Positions 62,554 to 63,802 of a stretch of DNA of 63,802 nt are shown here, piece after piece. Location: the NCBI GenBank assembly GCA_028141885.1, contig JAOIQU010000004.1, forward strand, positions 1-63,802. Direction: 5' to 3'. The stretch comes from Flavobacteriales bacterium. GTDB lineage: Bacteria; Bacteroidota; Bacteroidia; Flavobacteriales; UA16. Position 1 is the first letter of the stretch; each line of letters begins with the position of its first letter. The notes beneath the pieces are model-generated. The model saw only the letters and a program-made list of their open reading frames with translations, had not been told where the DNA came from and did no database searches. Made by a program: the position numbers and the translations under genes.

Positions 62554-63734
62554 GAATTTTTGTCTTTGTGTGAATCGTGCTTCAACGTTTTGATGAAGCG
62601 GAGTTGCACCCACCTGCCTTGGGCGACGAGGCCCAAAGCACGGTAAGCGCTGATGTGGTCAAGCCAAGCGCGGTTGAAGGCATTTTGCACCTCCAAGGAC
62701 CATTGTCCATTTGCGATGGTTTGAGAGAGCATGATGTCCGCCAAGACTGCGCCTGGCGTAGTGTCCTCGTTCCTGGCCGTCAACGTCGCCGGTGCCAAGG
62801 CCCTGCAGCTGAGGTTCAAGGAAAGCCCTTTGCGGGTTTGACCTTCCCAAGTCAAGAGGGCTTGAGCAGGAGTTGTGAATGGCAATCCCAGTCCTGTCTG
62901 CAGGTCCCATTGCCCCAGCACCGACCCTTGGATCGAAATCACTTGCCACTCAGAGTGGTGGCTCGCCTGCGCTTCCATGCCCGTTCGAAACGCATCGTTG
63001 GCTCGAAACTCATAGATCTGTCCGGCGTGCGAGATGGGCGCAAACCTGGCACTGGGCGTCAAGGAGATGAATCCTTTGTGCATGGCTGCGAATCCTTGTG
63101 CGCTCCATCGCCAGCCAAGTGGCTTGGAATCGTTGGTCAACGAAATTCGGCCTTCACCCGCCCACTCTGTTTGAAGGTTTGGGTTGCCTTGTTCAAATCG
63201 AAACGAACCATGGTGAATGCCATTGGCACCCCACTCGTGGTTGCTTGGCACACGGCCGTATGCCACCAGGGTCAACGTGCCTGAAGTTGAACCCTCCTTT
63301 ACCTTCAAGGGGATTTGCCATGAGAGCATTCCCCCAGGCCTGAGCGTTTCAAAGGCCAGGGCCCTGACGTCCGCACCGACCGCTTCACCTGAAGCGTTGT
63401 AGAGCGGCTCTGAATGCCCAGCTTGATCCGCATAGACCAAATCCAATCGAGCCGCCACAGTGCCGTTTGACAGCATGGATTCAGCCATGGAAGAAACGCG
63501 AAGGCGGCGATGCGTCGGCAACAAGAATTCCCAACCTGAAGTGGTGACGTGTTGCCCCTCAAATTGCATGCCGTACGATCCATGGGGGCCGCGATGGCGG
63601 GCCTCACCAAAAGTGCTCCATTCCTCGAGTGCCAAGCTTAAATCCGACTCCGGTAACGGTCCCCATCCATGGGCATGAGGAGGCGCAAATTCCTGCCTTT
63701 GAATCGCCTTCGCGCAGGAATTCCTCGGGTGTGA
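62550..63734 (-). CDS. TonB-dependent receptor, C-terminal barrel part; frame broken near the right edge
   Basis: The C-terminal barrel of a TonB-dependent receptor. Marks are RQEFAPPHAHG and LPESDLSLALEEW at the N-terminal side, YGRVPSNHEWGANGIHHGSF followed by FEQGNPNLQTEW, which is the typical late-barrel block (GxHHGxxRFExGNPxLxxE), and a C-terminal strand VQLRFIKTL. The plug and early barrel would lie beyond 63802, but TGA at 63735-63737 is in frame, so the upstream part is either in another frame (frameshift or assembly error) or lost. No good start codon is seen. The gene is coupled to the DUF4625 lipoprotein gene. Confidence 0.7.
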   Translation of the reverse strand, partial: SHPRNSCAKAIQRQEFAPPHAHGWGPLPESDLSLALEEWSTFGEARHRGPHGSYGMQFEGQHVTTSGWEFLLPTHRRLRVSSMAESMLSNGTVAARLDLVYADQAGHSEPLYNASGEAVGADVRALAFETLRPGGMLSWQIPLKVKEGSTSGTLTLVAYGRVPSNHEWGANGIHHGSFRFEQGNPNLQTEWAGEGRISLTNDSKPLGWRWSAQGFAAMHKGFISLTPSARFAPISHAGQIYEFRANDAFRTGMEAQASHHSEWQVISIQGSVLGQWDLQTGLGLPFTTPAQALLTWEGQTRKGLSLNLSCRALAPATLTARNEDTTPGAVLADIMLSQTIANGQWSLEVQNAFNRAWLDHISAYRALGLVAQGRWVQLRFIKTLKHDSHKDKNS

Positions 63735-63802
63735 TCACGCACATGGGATTCGTCGCCAGAGCTGGCAACCTCAGAGGGGGGATGCACGCGTTGCACATCG
63801 CC

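Overview
The window (about 63.8 kb, high GC, gene-dense) looks like a chromosome segment of a Bacteroidota bacterium, most likely a marine Flavobacteriales-type lineage; the lineage is inferred. The signs are secreted proteins with type IX secretion (T9SS) C-terminal domains, many Cys-rich repeats of the type GCTDPxACNYDPxAxxDDGSC, TonB-dependent receptors, DUF5777 and DUF4625 proteins, and an almost complete lack of Shine-Dalgarno sites. No rRNA, tRNA, CRISPR array, insertion sequence or prophage was seen, and no gene-free gap exceeds 300 bases (the largest is 270 bases at 32526-32795).

Left part (1-24.2 kb). Large secreted proteins dominate: a Cys-rich repeat protein (partial), an M43 metalloprotease split by an in-frame stop, an S8 protease with a Glu where the catalytic Asp is expected, a TonB-dependent receptor and an M12-type metalloprotease. 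Between them lie housekeeping genes: an RNA-binding protein, an RluA-type pseudouridine synthase, a PlsC acyltransferase, a nitroreductase, a nucleoside uptake and salvage group (CNT transporter, thymidine phosphorylase, cytidine deaminase) and asparagine synthase.

Middle part (24.2-46 kb). A c-type cytochrome/YceI/DUF5777 operon is followed by a DEAD-box helicase, a five-gene MacAB-like ABC export operon, a PLP-dependent decarboxylase, BipA/TypA, a fatty acid desaturase, an SdpI-like protein, an ATP-grasp enzyme, a DUF389 protein, a histone-deacetylase-family enzyme, a T9SS esterase with a nonsense-truncated tail, and a beta-mannosidase lipoprotein preceded by a 12-codon leader ORF.

Right part (46-63.8 kb). 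This holds a SulP transporter, an RsuA-type pseudouridine synthase, a bacterial nitric oxide synthase oxygenase coupled to an AIM24-family gene, PurU, two paralogous secreted proteins joining cytochrome c to a copper type II monooxygenase (each beside a thioredoxin-fold gene), a prolyl oligopeptidase, a VOC protein, DUF808, and a TonB receptor/DUF4625 lipoprotein pair at the edge.

Three threads cross the window. (1) Many transcription-unit heads carry a TAnnTTTG-like -7 element only 4-5 bases before the start codon, pointing to widespread leaderless mRNAs. (2) Three unrelated secreted proteins end in the same four-cysteine, dockerin/EF-hand-like tail where others carry a T9SS type A domain. 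(3) Two secreted-protein genes carry single-base nonsense changes that remove exactly those C-terminal sorting modules.
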